A DNA stretch of 64,000 nt from Legionella moravica DSM 19234 (GCF_000423305.1 NZ_KE383999.1:62001-126000); one strand, 5' to 3'; counted from the first letter of the stretch, positions 8,862-18,882 are shown. Made by a program: numbers and translations. The notes: generated from the sequence alone by a model not told the origin.

Positions 8862-9816
8862 AATGCTCATCCAGGGTTTCCAGCAATAATTTGAAATCAT
8901 CAGGCATTGGGGCTTTAAATGTCAATTCCTCTTCTGTCTTGGGGTGACGAAAGGTAATGGAGCAAGCATGAAGTGCTTGTCGTTTAAATTGCTGAAGTTG
9001 CATTCTTAATTGATCGTTGGCATTCAGCGGGAATTTGATTCGTCCATTATAAAGTTGGTCACCAACAACAGGATGATTGATATGAGCCAGGTGAACCCTG
9101 ATTTGGTGAGTCCTTCCTGTCATCAGGCTCACATCTAAAAGCGTGAAGTCATTATAGTGTTTTTTAATTGCATAATGAGTAATGGCCTGTCTGCCTTGTC
9201 CAGTAACTGCCATCTTAAGCCGGTTTCTGGGATGTCTGCCAAAACCTGTGTCAATCGTTCCTCCAGATATCACATGACCGAGTACCAGGGTGATGTAGTT
9301 TCGTTTTATGTCTCGTGCCTGCATTTGGCGAATTAAAGAGGTATGCGCCATTAGTGATTTTGCTACAATCAATAACCCTGTTGTATCTTTATCCAGACGG
9401 TGAACTATTCCTGCTCGAGGCAAATGTTGAAGATCTGATGCATGGTGCAGCAAGGCGTTGACTAAAGTATGTTCTTTATTACCAGCACCTGGATGCACCA
9501 CTAGCCCAGCAGGTTTATTTAGCACCAGAACATCTTCATCTTCGTAAATGATATCAAGGGGAATAGATTCTGGTAAGCACTGGGTAAAATCAGTATCGAT
9601 TGTATTCAGATCAACATGAATTTCGATCCGGTCGCCATCAAGTGTTTTATCTTTGGGTTTGCAGGGCTTGTTATTTAGTGTTACCGAACTTGATTTAATC
9701 CAGTTGCTGATTTGTGAGCGTGAATATTCCGGCAACAGTTGAGCGAGTACACTGTCGATACGTTGACTGTGATACTCGCGAGGAATTGTAATTTGCTTTT
9801 GAATGTGTTCTATCAT
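8851..9816 (-). CDS. rluD: 23S rRNA pseudouridine synthase RluD
   Basis: 321 residues, the usual RluD size. An N-terminal S4 RNA-binding domain (RIDSVLAQLLPEYSRSQISNWI) precedes the RluA-type catalytic domain. The catalytic Asp142 lies in HRLDKDTTGLLIVAK, and GRTHQIRVHLAHINHPVVGD is also present. The E. coli enzyme makes the pseudouridines in helix 69 of 23S rRNA. The start ATG shares one base with the miaB stop, so the two are translationally coupled. Confidence 0.94.
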   Translation of the reverse strand: MIEHIQKQITIPREYHSQRIDSVLAQLLPEYSRSQISNWIKSSSVTLNNKPCKPKDKTLDGDRIEIHVDLNTIDTDFTQCLPESIPLDIIYEDEDVLVLNKPAGLVVHPGAGNKEHTLVNALLHHASDLQHLPRAGIVHRLDKDTTGLLIVAKSLMAHTSLIRQMQARDIKRNYITLVLGHVISGGTIDTGFGRHPRNRLKMAVTGQGRQAITHYAIKKHYNDFTLLDVSLMTGRTHQIRVHLAHINHPVVGDQLYNGRIKFPLNANDQLRMQLQQFKRQALHACSITFRHPKTEEELTFKAPMPDDFKLLLETLDEHYEY

Positions 9817-11159
9817 CAGGCTGGTTGCATCTCAACTTCAGTCAGACGCCCTCGTAAAGAATTCGGCAAAGCATCTGTAATGTGTAGTGTGACAAATTGG
9901 CCAATAAGCTGCTCGGGGCCTTCGAAATTGACTACACGATTACATTCAGTACGGCCAGCTAATTGATTATTATCTTTTTTAGAAAATCCGGTAACCAAAA
10001 TTCTTTGCGTCGTGCCTATCATGGATTGGCTGTAACGAGAAGCATTTAGTAACAATCGGTTTTGCAAGATTTGCAGGCGTTGTTTTTTTACCTCCAACGG
10101 AGTGTCATCCGGTAAATTGGCCGCAGGCGTTCCTGGTCTTGGGCTGTAGATGAAGCTGAACGAAGTATCAAATCCAATCTCATGAACCAAATCCATAGTG
10201 TCCTGGAAATCCTTATCAGTCTCACCAGGAAAACCTACGATAATATCGGTAGACAACCGGATATCAGGGCGGATTTTACGTAATTTTCTGATTTTGGATT
10301 TAAATTCAAGAGCGGTGTAACCTCGTTTCATTAATCCTAAAATACGATCGGAACCGCTTTGAACAGGAAGATGTAAATGATTGGCCAGTTCAGGAACTTC
10401 AGCATAAGCATTGATTAGATTGTCTGAAAAAGCCAAAGGATGAGAAGTAGTAAAGCGAATTCGACCAATTCCCTCAATTGCAGCGATATAGTGAATTAAT
10501 AGTGCCAGATCAGCGGTTTCTCCGTGTTCCATGGCTCCACGATAATCATTCACATTTTGTCCCAGTAAATTGATTTCTCTTACGCCTTGAGCTGCAAGTT
10601 GGTAGCATTCAGCCAGAACGTCATCAAATGGTCTGCTGATTTCTTCTCCACGGGTGTAGGGAACCACGCAAAAACTGCAATATTTGCTGCAACCCTCCAT
10701 AATCGATACAAAAGCTGTTGGACCCTCAGCTCTTGGGGCAGGAAGATGATCAAATTTTTCAATTTCAGGAAAGCTGATGTCAACAACTGATTTGTTTTTT
10801 TCAAGACGTTCATTCAACAGAGCAGGGAGCCTGTGCAAGGTTTGAGGACCAAAAACAATATCTACAAAAGGAGCTCTTTTTATAATATCAGCACCTTCCT
10901 GGCTAGCTACACATCCTCCAACACCTATAACAACGTGAGGATTTTTTGCCTTATATTCTCGCCACTGACCTAACTGTGAAAATACTTTTTCTTGAGCTTT
11001 TTCTCTGATAGAGCAAGTATTCAGCAATATGACGTCAGCGTCATCTACTTGATCGGTCTTAACCAAACCATGAGATTCCATTAAGACTTCTGCCATTTTT
11101 GATGAATCATACTCATTCATTTGGCAACCATTGGTTTTAATATATAATTTTTTAGCCAT
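9816..11159 (-). CDS. miaB: tRNA-2-methylthio-N6-isopentenyladenosine synthase MiaB
   Basis: 447 residues. The N-terminal UPF0004 domain has three cluster-binding cysteines (Cys12 in TNGCQMN, Cys49 in NTCSIRE, Cys83 in GVGGCV). The radical-SAM motif CSKYCSFC supplies Cys157, 161 and 164. A C-terminal TRAM domain ends near residue 440. It adds the methylthio group to i6A37 of tRNAs reading UNN codons. Opening words [14 protein letters not shown] are those of MiaB rather than RimO or MtaB. It lies 33 bases downstream of the MFS gene. Confidence 0.96.
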   Translation of the reverse strand: MAKKLYIKTNGCQMNEYDSSKMAEVLMESHGLVKTDQVDDADVILLNTCSIREKAQEKVFSQLGQWREYKAKNPHVVIGVGGCVASQEGADIIKRAPFVDIVFGPQTLHRLPALLNERLEKNKSVVDISFPEIEKFDHLPAPRAEGPTAFVSIMEGCSKYCSFCVVPYTRGEEISRPFDDVLAECYQLAAQGVREINLLGQNVNDYRGAMEHGETADLALLIHYIAAIEGIGRIRFTTSHPLAFSDNLINAYAEVPELANHLHLPVQSGSDRILGLMKRGYTALEFKSKIRKLRKIRPDIRLSTDIIVGFPGETDKDFQDTMDLVHEIGFDTSFSFIYSPRPGTPAANLPDDTPLEVKKQRLQILQNRLLLNASRYSQSMIGTTQRILVTGFSKKDNNQLAGRTECNRVVNFEGPEQLIGQFVTLHITDALPNSLRGRLTEVEMQPA

Positions 11160-11192
11160 AATCTTCTACTTTTAAAACGCCGTATTATTTCA

Positions 11193-12494
11193 TTAATGTA
11201 CACTTTGGCAATAGGTTTCTTTAATTTTTGGTAAAATAAGCAGCGCAATGATCATACCCAAAGGCAGTATTGCCAAGGCGGTATGGTACGCAGCAAGTGG
11301 GTAAACTCGAATGGTACCACTTATTTCACCTTGCCACATTTTATCGAGAACATAACCTATCAGGGGTTGTGCCAGAGCAATGCCCACCATGTTCATCATA
11401 TTCATAAAGCTCAGTCCTGTAGCAACGTATTTCTTGTTACACAACTCTTTTGCAACTGAGAATGCGGGCAGAAAGCCAGCCGAAAAAATCCCAAAGGCAA
11501 GGAGTAAAATTTGCATTATTAATGATGAGCTGACAGGAACAAAAATAAAGATGCTGGAACAGAGTAACGCGCCAATGCATCCAATATACATAGGGGGTTT
11601 TCTTAAACCGATGCGGTTGGAGAATATCCCCCATAGAGGACTGGCTATCGCCCATCCAATAAATACAAGCGAAATATAATTTGCTGCCGTTGATTTGGCA
11701 ATCAACATTTTATTCATTAGAAAAGGAACACCCCATAGTCCACAAAAAACGGGTGTTGCCATATACATAAGGCCACCATAAGTGGCAACAAGCCATAGTT
11801 GTTTGTTTTTGATCAAGGCCATTAAACTGGGTAACAAGCGTTCTTCATCGTCAACCGGATGTTGGTGTACTGGAGGTTTATAATTTTTAGGGGTATCTCG
11901 GGCGATTAAGATGATCAAAATTGCAAGGAGCATTCCAATGACACCCATAATGATCATGCTATGACGCCAGCCAAAGCCATCAATGAGTAAGGCCAGGGGC
12001 GTTTCTCCGCCTATGGCTCCCAACATGCCAATAGTGACCATGAGTCCTGTTAATAAAGCGAATTTTTGTGCTGGAAACCAGTTTGCTGCTAATTTCATCG
12101 TACCAACTGCTGCAAAAGCAGAGCCAAAACCAATCATAAGTCGAGCAATGCAGGCCATAAAAAAATTATCAGTCATGCCAAAAGCAATCGTACTGAGAGC
12201 ACACACTACTGTAGCTACAGTTAACAGGCGATGAGGACCAAAATAGTCCATTAATACTCCACCGGGCAATTGCATGGCAGCATAGGAGTAAAAATATACT
12301 CCAGAGAGTATACCCAGAGTTTGACTGGTTACTGAGAAATCTCTCATTAATTCATTGCTCATGACACTGGGAGAAACTTGTAACAGACACTCGTAGAAAT
12401 AAAACAGGCATCCTAAACCCCAAACCATCCAGGGCATAAAGGATCGAATAGCAGTTGTCTGCACTGATTCTGACTGTGTATTATAATGAGCCAT
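11193..12494 (-). CDS. Major facilitator superfamily transporter
   Basis: 433 residues from the ATG at 12494 (MAHYNTQ), which has GGAG 12 bases upstream; a TTG at 12521 extends the frame by nine codons. About 12 hydrophobic segments are readable. MFS signatures are present: DYFGPHRLL in the loop after TM2 and the matching SNRIGLRKPP in the second half. Legionella uses several MFS proteins of the Pht type for amino-acid or nucleoside uptake in the vacuole, but this protein's family and substrate cannot be fixed by eye. It heads the miaB-rluD-pgeF-degQ run and may share its transcript. Confidence 0.85.
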   Translation of the reverse strand: MAHYNTQSESVQTTAIRSFMPWMVWGLGCLFYFYECLLQVSPSVMSNELMRDFSVTSQTLGILSGVYFYSYAAMQLPGGVLMDYFGPHRLLTVATVVCALSTIAFGMTDNFFMACIARLMIGFGSAFAAVGTMKLAANWFPAQKFALLTGLMVTIGMLGAIGGETPLALLIDGFGWRHSMIIMGVIGMLLAILIILIARDTPKNYKPPVHQHPVDDEERLLPSLMALIKNKQLWLVATYGGLMYMATPVFCGLWGVPFLMNKMLIAKSTAANYISLVFIGWAIASPLWGIFSNRIGLRKPPMYIGCIGALLCSSIFIFVPVSSSLIMQILLLAFGIFSAGFLPAFSVAKELCNKKYVATGLSFMNMMNMVGIALAQPLIGYVLDKMWQGEISGTIRVYPLAAYHTALAILPLGMIIALLILPKIKETYCQSVH

Positions 12495-12723
12495 TATTTT
12501 ATTGATCTCCAGGTTTACCAAGGTAATTTGATTTTGCGAGAATTACAGACCAAACAAAAAACGATAAAAGACGGGGGTACAAGATCCCTTGAAGTTCCGT
12601 CAGAGGTGCGGTTTTTTTAATCACAAAGTCAACTTTATAAGTTAGCATACCTAAAGACAAATATCACTTATTAAAATAGTACCATTTTGTGCTTTATTTG
12701 TCTATTGGGCTGGGTATGAGTAC

Positions 12724-13458
12724 TTATTGTTCATTAGGGTCATCGGGAGCATCAAGAACCACGCGAGTTCCCTTCATTCCACCACCTGGAAGATCAATAA
12801 ATTCTTCGTTGAGCCATCGGGCATCCTCTATGAACATTCGAACACAGCCATGGCTGGCTCTGTAGCCGGGAACATCATAGCTTCCGTGTAAGGCAAATCC
12901 TCTAAAAAAATGCATGCAGTAGGGCATTAAAGCGCCACCACTTTCTCCATTGGCTCTGCGCGGAAATACCGTTGAGACACAGTCTATATCCTGTTTTCTA
13001 ATAATGCGAAACGAGCCAGTAGGGGTGCCACAGCCACCGGCAACATTACATTTTCCCACTCCTGAAGAAATGGGTCCCCACCAGAGCAGTTCTCCATCTT
13101 CATCATAAGCTCCCCAGGCTAATTTCTTTTGGCTTACATAGATGGTTTTTTCGCCATCAGATTCTATATAGCGAGGAAAAGGAGATACGTCATATATGGT
13201 CAGGCGCTCTATGTTTTTAGGAATGGCGATCGTCATTCCTGGTTTTAAGCTAATATTCATACGATTAATACGTCGGACTATATCTCGTTCTTCAGTATTG
13301 GGAAATAATTCCTCCCAGCTCTCCCCATTTTTAACTTTCATACAAAAATAATCAGGTTTATTGCATAAGGTTTCGCCGTAACGAACATAGGCAAAGCTGG
13401 TGTGACTCGTTAACATAAACCCAAGCAATGCGGATATTGATATCAAAATTTTGTTCAT
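12724..13458 (-). CDS. enhA: EnhA-like L,D-transpeptidase with LysM-like domain
   Basis: 244 residues. Signal peptide MNKILISISALLGFMLTSHTSFA. Residues about 36-85 (YFCMKVKNGESWEELFPN ... LKPGMTIAIPK) look like a LysM peptidoglycan-binding domain. The YkuD domain follows with His191 in LHGSYDVPGY and the nucleophile Cys205 in ASHGCVRM. Extra cysteines (CNVAGGCGTPTG, DIDCVS, MPYCMHF) may form disulfides. The fold links L,D-peptides in peptidoglycan. In L. pneumophila proteins of this type are called enhanced-entry protein EnhA; the symbol is by resemblance, and several paralogues exist. A second, shorter copy lies at 63340-63813. Confidence 0.88.
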   Translation of the reverse strand: MNKILISISALLGFMLTSHTSFAYVRYGETLCNKPDYFCMKVKNGESWEELFPNTEERDIVRRINRMNISLKPGMTIAIPKNIERLTIYDVSPFPRYIESDGEKTIYVSQKKLAWGAYDEDGELLWWGPISSGVGKCNVAGGCGTPTGSFRIIRKQDIDCVSTVFPRRANGESGGALMPYCMHFFRGFALHGSYDVPGYRASHGCVRMFIEDARWLNEEFIDLPGGGMKGTRVVLDAPDDPNEQ

Positions 13459-13547
13459 AATGATTTCAATTTTTTATTCATCGTATCTTTTATAGCGGCA
13501 AAAAGTGTATTTACTTAACATTTTTTAATGGATATTACTTGAATACT

Positions 13548-13711
13548 AGGCTCCGTGAATAAAATTCAATTGTTGCACAAAAAACCTTCATTGCGAGTGT
13601 TAGCGAAGCAATCCAGATCGAATCTTCGCTAACACGCTTTAATGGATTGCTTCACTTCGTTCGCAATGACGACTTATTTGCAATATATTAAAAATTCGTT
13701 CACAGAACCTA
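13548..13711. repeat. MITE-like palindromic repeat, family A, copy 1
   Basis: The ends are imperfect inverted repeats: AGGCTCCGTGAATAAAATT at the left and, read inward from the right, AGGTTCTGTGAACGAATTT. TA lies at both outer edges (TA before GGCTCC, TA after GAACC), as after Tc1/IS630-type insertion. Inside is a perfect 12-bp hairpin, GTGTTAGCGAAG with CTTCGCTAACAC, and further nested complementarity (ATTGCGA/TCGCAAT). There is no coding capacity. The right edge supplies the TAG stop codon of fliS. A diverged copy lies at 34746-34898. Confidence 0.75.
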
Positions 13712-14107
13712 AGATTCAGCACTGGAACTTATAGATTGCCAGGCTTGATGAATTTCAGCGAGCAACATATTCGATTGAGCTAACAAATCTTCATCATTAT
13801 TCAGATTGGCTTTAAGCAATATATGTTGAATGTATTCATATATTTTGTGGAGATTTACAGCGATTTCACCACCTTGATCCTGATTCAGGCTTGATTTTAA
13901 ACCCTCCACAATGGTGATTGCTTTTCCAATGTGCTCACCCTTATCCTTAATTTGTTTCCTTTGAATATTTCCTTGTGCGGTGGCTATATGTGATCGCGCC
14001 CCTTGCAGGAGTAATTCAATGAGTTCATGAGGGGATGCCGTATCAATGCGAGTTTGCAGTTCAATTGATTTGTATTGATTTGAAATTTGCGCATATGGAT
14101 TTTTCAT
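13709..14107 (-). CDS. fliS: Flagellar export chaperone FliS
   Basis: 132 residues, the usual FliS size. The N-terminus MKNPYAQISNQYKSIELQTRIDT and the central SPHELIELLLQGA match the FliS four-helix bundle, which binds the C-terminus of flagellin in the cytoplasm before export. It lies 15 bases after fliD in the order flaA-flaG-fliD-fliS. The stop codon TAG falls on the edge of repeat family A (13548-13711), so the last codon or two may differ from the ancestral gene. Confidence 0.94.
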   Translation of the reverse strand: MKNPYAQISNQYKSIELQTRIDTASPHELIELLLQGARSHIATAQGNIQRKQIKDKGEHIGKAITIVEGLKSSLNQDQGGEIAVNLHKIYEYIQHILLKANLNNDEDLLAQSNMLLAEIHQAWQSISSSAES

Positions 14108-14122
14108 CTCTGTACTCTCATT

Positions 14123-15745
14123 TTATTTTTTAATTTGGGGTAAATTAGCCAATTGCTGAGTTAAAAATCCGCTGGTGTTTTGCAGTTGTGTCAAGAGCGT
14201 ATCAAGTGCAGTAAATTGTTTTAAATACCTGGCTTGAATGGAGTCGCTGCGTGTATCGATGACGTTTTGGACTTTTCCCAACTCTTTCACCTGATTGTTC
14301 AACTGGGATGCTCGAACATTTAAGTCTCCATCAGTACTCATATAAGTGTTTATTAACGAATTCATTAATACCGCGATGCCATCGGTTACCACTACTTGTC
14401 CTCGTGACCCAGTAGAACCAGACAGGACATTGATGGATAATCCTCCCAGTGCTCCGCTCCCACTTAACGTGACGCCATCAGAGGACGTTGCAGAAAGAGA
14501 GCCGATAGTTCCTGACATACTGACGCCTGGAGTGAATTCTGTCAGGGCGACGTTATAAGAGCCTGCTTTTACAGTTGTATTGACTGAGTTAATTCGAATG
14601 TTGGCATCAGTTGCTGAGGCGGTTTTTGCAAACAAGGAGCCAATATCTTTATAGTTATTATCAAGAGCTTTTTTAAATTGAGTCTGATTGAGCTCCAATA
14701 AGCCCTGTTTATTCGTGATAATTCCCAAATCGGCTAGTGATTTGATGGGACTGGATCCATTGTTTATAGGACTGGTGGCCCATTTGTTAATATTGAGCTT
14801 CAGATTTCGAAACTGAGGATCGCCTTGAAATACCCCACTTTGCTTCGTGTCAGAGTTGTAACCGGTCAAATTGGTGAGGAAGGTCATTGTGTCATTATAT
14901 TGTTTAATAAAATCATTCACCAAACTGGATAATTGGTCTTTATTATCATCAATATTTAACGTGATCTGTTTTCCAATCTCTGCTTGTTTCAAGTTCAGTG
15001 TGACACCGGCTATCGCATCCTGCAACTGGTTACTGCTTTGGCTCAATGTTAACCCATTAATCTTTACAAGACTGTTTTGCGCACCGATGGTTTCAGTTAA
15101 GGCATTGACCCCGGTTGTTGGATCGTAATTTAGTGCCGCAACTCCTCCTGTAATTTTCATGGCATAATTTTCGCCGGTTTGTGAGGAGGTTAGGGTAAGT
15201 CGAGATCCCGTACTATCTTGTACTATACTCGCGGTAACAGATGTGCCTGCGTTATTAATGGCATCTCGTACAGCGGCAAGACTATCGTTACCTGGAGCAA
15301 TCGTGATGGATAAAGGCGTAGCTGAAGCATTTGGAGTAAATACGGTCTTATCGGCATTATAGGTGCCAAAATTAATCGTCAGTGTACCACTGCCTGTGTT
15401 GGTCATGTAGTTGCTGGCAAGACTTTGTTGTTGAGCCAGCTTTTGAACCTCAACCTGGTATGAGCCTTTTACTGCCTGTGGTGTTATCGAGGTTGAAAAA
15501 TGATCCTGATCGCTCATGGAGTATTTCATAGTATAAAACTGACTTAAATCCGATAACTTGGTCAAAGAGGCCTGGAAATTAGATAAATAGCTTTTTAATT
15601 GCCCAATAGCGGATAATTCAGTGTTTACATTAGTTAACTGTTTGTCATGTCGGGCTTGTGCTGGCGTAATTTCGGCTTTGACTAATGCATCAACCAAAGT
15701 TTTTACATCTAGTCCTGAACCCACGCCTGGTGATGATAAACTCAT
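14123..15745 (-). CDS. fliD: Flagellar hook-associated protein 2 / filament cap FliD
   Basis: 540 residues. The N-terminus MSLSSPGVGSGLDVKTLVDALVKAE is typical of FliD, and the FliD N domain is followed by a variable Thr/Ser-rich middle and a C-terminal coiled coil (about residues 470-540: NNQVKELGKVQNVIDTRSD ... LTQLQNTSGFLTQQL). It caps the growing filament and directs flagellin assembly. Flanked by flaG and fliS. Confidence 0.96.
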   Translation of the reverse strand: MSLSSPGVGSGLDVKTLVDALVKAEITPAQARHDKQLTNVNTELSAIGQLKSYLSNFQASLTKLSDLSQFYTMKYSMSDQDHFSTSITPQAVKGSYQVEVQKLAQQQSLASNYMTNTGSGTLTINFGTYNADKTVFTPNASATPLSITIAPGNDSLAAVRDAINNAGTSVTASIVQDSTGSRLTLTSSQTGENYAMKITGGVAALNYDPTTGVNALTETIGAQNSLVKINGLTLSQSSNQLQDAIAGVTLNLKQAEIGKQITLNIDDNKDQLSSLVNDFIKQYNDTMTFLTNLTGYNSDTKQSGVFQGDPQFRNLKLNINKWATSPINNGSSPIKSLADLGIITNKQGLLELNQTQFKKALDNNYKDIGSLFAKTASATDANIRINSVNTTVKAGSYNVALTEFTPGVSMSGTIGSLSATSSDGVTLSGSGALGGLSINVLSGSTGSRGQVVVTDGIAVLMNSLINTYMSTDGDLNVRASQLNNQVKELGKVQNVIDTRSDSIQARYLKQFTALDTLLTQLQNTSGFLTQQLANLPQIKK

Positions 15746-15812
15746 ATAGTCCCTTAATTAAATTGATTTAAAATACTACTTTTTATTAAGTCAGTTTGAA
15801 CAGGTCCATTTA

Positions 15813-16091
15813 TTAAACGTGCTTATCTATAGAACCACTTATTATTTCATCAAGCAAACTTAATAAATGCAAGTATTCATCTGATGGCATTTTGCGTATT
15901 ACTTTATCTGACAATTTATCGGAAACAATGGTCTGAATTAGACCTGTTGCTTCATCCAATGTCTGCTTTGTTTCAGGATCCTTGACAGAACCTACAGAGC
16001 TTTGTTGCTCCACACTGGCAACTTCATCTGCGTCAAGCAGAGATTCATTCTGGTTTGTCTGACTGATTGAAGGTGTAGATTCAATTTTCAT
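15813..16091 (-). CDS. flaG: FlaG-family flagellar protein
   Basis: 92 residues from the ATG at 16091, which has AAGGAG six bases upstream; an in-frame TTG at 16112 would put that Shine-Dalgarno inside the gene. The N-terminal half is Ser/Gln/Glu-rich and disordered-looking. The C-terminal half (QTIVSDKLSDKVIRKMPSDEYLHLLSLLDEII) is helical and matches FlaG in pattern, in the position where other FlaG proteins carry the DxxTxEVIRQIP motif. FlaG proteins influence filament length. It sits between flaA and fliD. Confidence 0.8.
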   Translation of the reverse strand: MKIESTPSISQTNQNESLLDADEVASVEQQSSVGSVKDPETKQTLDEATGLIQTIVSDKLSDKVIRKMPSDEYLHLLSLLDEIISGSIDKHV

Positions 16092-16132
16092 TTCATACTC
16101 CTTTATACCCAAATTACTTTGGGGTACAAACT

Positions 16133-16164
16133 AATTAAGGTGCAGCAAACGCTGCACCTTAATT
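16133..16164 (-). terminator. Hairpin after flaA
   Basis: A perfect 14-bp stem, AATTAAGGTGCAGC with GCTGCACCTTAATT, closes on a four-base loop 9 bases past the flaA stop. The T run that follows is weak (AGTTTG), so it may be a partial terminator or an mRNA 3'-end stabiliser that gives flaA more transcript than flaG. Confidence 0.75.
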
Positions 16165-16173
16165 GTTACTTCA

Positions 16174-17601
16174 TTACCGACCTAACAAGGACAGAACAGA
16201 TTGTGGCATGCTGTTCGCTTGAGCCAGCATTGCTGTACCAGCTTGTTGCAGGATTTGGTTCTTGGTTAAATTAGCCATTTCAGCAGCGTAGTCAGCATCC
16301 AGTACTCGGCTGCGAGCAGCGGATAAGTTATCTGATACGTTTTGAAGGTTGGCTATTGTAGAGTCAAATCGGTTTTGCAACGCACCCATGCTAGCGCGGT
16401 TGGCGTTAACACTGTTTAACGCTGCGTCAATACGCTTGATAGCAGTTTGAGCGCCAGCAGCTGTGCTGACATCAACAGAGTCCACACCAAGAGCATCTTT
16501 GGCAATTGCAGCATTAAGGCCCAAAGTAGCAACTGTACCGCCGATGTTAATTGTATCTGTTGCACTTACTGACAGAGTTCCACGTAACGCGCCATCGAAT
16601 GCACCACCAGTAACCGTTAAGCCGTCTGTACCTGCTGTAAAACCGGTACCACTCTCAGTTACAGTAATGTTACGACCATCAGCTGCGGTTAAGGTTAAAT
16701 CACCACCGTTCAATGATGCAGTAACACCAGTTTGATCACTGACTCCATTGATTGCATCACGAAGAGTAGAGTTGGTCATTGCTGTTGCAACATCCTGTCC
16801 GGTGAAAACCGCAACACCGTTAATTGTCAAGTTATAAGTATCAGCAGCAGTACCACCTATGGCGCCAACTGTCTGAGTACCTGAGGTAGAAGCTGTTACT
16901 GATAAACCAGCAACACCAGCATCATTTATAGCGGCTGCTTTAGCGTATGCAGAAGTACCGTCTTGTCCGTTCTCTGCTCCAGCAAATCCAGCAGATGAGT
17001 TAATTGTTGTGGCTGCACCACCGCCTATAGAGATAGTGATGTCAGTAGCTGCTGCTGCGGAAACTTCAGTACCTGTTGCTGTAGCGATACCACCAATTGC
17101 TGAGGCTTTAATACTGCCAATACTGAAACTGATTGTTTGGTTTGCATTAGCACCAACCTGGAAGCTGGCATTAGTAAATGAGCCGTCCAGAATTCTTTGT
17201 CCGTTAAATTCGGTGTTGTTAGAAATACGATTCAACTCACTTTGCAGTTGTGATACCTCACTCTGAATTGATTGACGGTCAGATGAGTTGTTTGTTGAGT
17301 TTGCGGACTGTACTGATAATTCTCTCATACGTTGCAGAATGTTAGTCGTTTCCTGCATCGCACCCTCAGCTACCTGAGCCAGTGAGATACCGTCATTAGC
17401 ATTTCGAACAGCCTGGTTCATACCACGAATCTGGGCAGTCATACGTTGAGAAATCGCCAAACCGGCAGCGTCATCTTTTGCGCTGTTAATTCTAAAACCG
17501 GATGATAATCGTTGTATTGATGTTTGCATTGCGTTTCCTGACACCCCGAGGTTTCTTTGGGCCGTCAACGACGCTACGTTGGTATTAATTACTTGAGCCA
17601 T
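16174..17601 (-). CDS. flaA: Flagellin FlaA
   Basis: 475 residues, the length of L. pneumophila flagellin. The conserved N-terminal D0/D1 region ([18 protein letters not shown] ... [19 protein letters not shown]) and C-terminal D1/D0 region ([21 protein letters not shown] ... VLSLLGR) flank a variable Ala/Gly/Thr-rich middle. It is the filament subunit, exported with FliS help. From the literature, its C-terminal end is what host NAIP5/NLRC4 senses in Legionella-infected macrophages. The start is preceded by GAGGAG. A FliA promoter lies about 85 bases upstream. Confidence 0.98.
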   Translation of the reverse strand: MAQVINTNVASLTAQRNLGVSGNAMQTSIQRLSSGFRINSAKDDAAGLAISQRMTAQIRGMNQAVRNANDGISLAQVAEGAMQETTNILQRMRELSVQSANSTNNSSDRQSIQSEVSQLQSELNRISNNTEFNGQRILDGSFTNASFQVGANANQTISFSIGSIKASAIGGIATATGTEVSAAAATDITISIGGGAATTINSSAGFAGAENGQDGTSAYAKAAAINDAGVAGLSVTASTSGTQTVGAIGGTAADTYNLTINGVAVFTGQDVATAMTNSTLRDAINGVSDQTGVTASLNGGDLTLTAADGRNITVTESGTGFTAGTDGLTVTGGAFDGALRGTLSVSATDTINIGGTVATLGLNAAIAKDALGVDSVDVSTAAGAQTAIKRIDAALNSVNANRASMGALQNRFDSTIANLQNVSDNLSAARSRVLDADYAAEMANLTKNQILQQAGTAMLAQANSMPQSVLSLLGR

Positions 17602-17685
17602 GATTTAGTCTCCTCAGACCTGAATCCTTGTTTATTGTTCGATAAATTCATTATTTTTCTTGCAAATTTACCGTACCCACTATTG

Positions 17686-17712
17686 TTATCGGAACAGACT
17701 CGAAAAACTTTA
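17686..17712 (-). promoter_or_regulatory. FliA (sigma-28) promoter of flaA
   Basis: Read on the minus strand: TAAAGTTT, an 11-base spacer, then TCCGATAA. This is one base off the sigma-28 consensus TAAAGTTT-N11-GCCGATAA. It points at flaA, in agreement with FliA control of flagellin in Legionella. Confidence 0.93.
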
Positions 17713-17949
17713 GTGCGCTTAGTACACTTTTTTAAAAAATACAAAAAATTGGCTAATAAAATTAGGATGTTATGATTTTGGTCATGATGAGTTAAATGTG
17801 GTGTAGAGCATGTATTGGGTAGATTTAAATCATTAATAATGAGAAAATGCGGAACGTGAATGTGATCCCATCAGGGGGCTGTATCTGGAAGTTTTAGTCC
17901 CACGACTTGGTCACTTAGTTCCAGACAAGGAATGGCAGAGCATGATGTG

Positions 17950-17978
17950 TTAAGTATATCTTCTCTTTTGTGTATAAT
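17950..17978 (+). promoter_or_regulatory. Possible sigma-70 promoter of accD
   Basis: TATAAT at 17973-17978 matches the -10 consensus exactly; TTAAGT at 17950-17955, 17 bases upstream, is a weak -35. It lies about 30 bases before the accD start. Confidence 0.45.
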
Positions 17979-18009
17979 AATAATCGATTCACTATATAGG
18001 TTCTAATTT

Positions 18010-18882
18010 ATGAGCTGGTTTAAAAAACTATTACCGTCCAGGATACGTACTGAAACCTCACAGAAGAAAGGGGTTCCTGAAGGATTATGGGTTAAATGTT
18101 CAGGATGTAATGAAGTGCTTTACAGTACTGAGCTGGCAAAAAATCTCATGGTATGCCCGTCATGCAATTTTCATCATCGAATTTCAGCGCGCACACGAAT
18201 TGCTCAGTTTCTTGACGAAGCTGGTCAGGAAGAAATTGCCGCGAATCTTGAGCCACAAGACAGATTAAAATTCAGGGATTCTAAAAAATATAAAGACAGA
18301 ATTTCCCAAGCTCAAAAAGCTACTGGTGAAAAAGAAGCTCTTGTTGTTGTAAAGGGAACCTTATCCCAACAACCCATTGTAGTCAGCTCTTTTGAATTTA
18401 ATTTCATGGGTGGTTCAATGGGGGCAACCGTAGGTGAAAAATTTGTCCGAGCAATCAATATTGCTACCAAGGAAAAACGTCCTTACATTTGTTTTACTGC
18501 AAGTGGCGGCGCTCGAATGCAAGAAGGATTGTTCTCATTAATGCAAATGGCTAAAACTTCTGCTGCTTTAGCTAAATTCGCTGAAACTGGATTGCCTTTT
18601 ATCGTTGTATTGACCGATCCAACTATGGGAGGTGTTTCTGCCAGCTTTGCTAGTCTGGGGGATGTGATTATAGCGGAACCTAATGCTTTAATTGGTTTTG
18701 CAGGTCCTAGAGTTATTGAACAGACTGTCAGACAAACATTGCCCGAAGGATTTCAACGAAGTGAGTTTTTGCTGGAGCATGGACACATAGACATGATAGT
18801 TGAACGCAAAAATCTGCGTTCTACGATTTCTGAATTAGTTGCTAAATTGACGGGTAAAAATTTAGGGAGTCATTTTGCCTAG
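18010..18882 (+). CDS. accD: Acetyl-CoA carboxylase carboxyltransferase subunit beta
   Basis: 290 residues. An N-terminal zinc ribbon has Cys30, Cys33, Cys49 and Cys52 (CSGC ... CPSC). The carboxyltransferase domain follows with [24 protein letters not shown] and [18 protein letters not shown]. With AccA it transfers the carboxyl group from biotin to acetyl-CoA, giving malonyl-CoA for fatty-acid synthesis. accD-folC-dedD-cvpA is the arrangement known from E. coli and relatives. Confidence 0.97.
   Translation: MSWFKKLLPSRIRTETSQKKGVPEGLWVKCSGCNEVLYSTELAKNLMVCPSCNFHHRISARTRIAQFLDEAGQEEIAANLEPQDRLKFRDSKKYKDRISQAQKATGEKEALVVVKGTLSQQPIVVSSFEFNFMGGSMGATVGEKFVRAINIATKEKRPYICFTASGGARMQEGLFSLMQMAKTSAALAKFAETGLPFIVVLTDPTMGGVSASFASLGDVIIAEPNALIGFAGPRVIEQTVRQTLPEGFQRSEFLLEHGHIDMIVERKNLRSTISELVAKLTGKNLGSHFA

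Larger units (their letters stand above)
17602..18009. other. Divergent flaA/accD regulatory region
   Basis: 408 bases with no convincing gene. The flaA half holds the sigma-28 promoter (17686-17712) and a long leader; the accD half holds a possible housekeeping promoter near 17950-17978. The middle (about 17775-17940) shows no recognisable element. Confidence 0.6.

Noticed and set aside
17557-17775. Plus-strand frame of 72 codons across the flaA start
   Set aside because: It is antisense to flaA and to its promoter, with no family resemblance.
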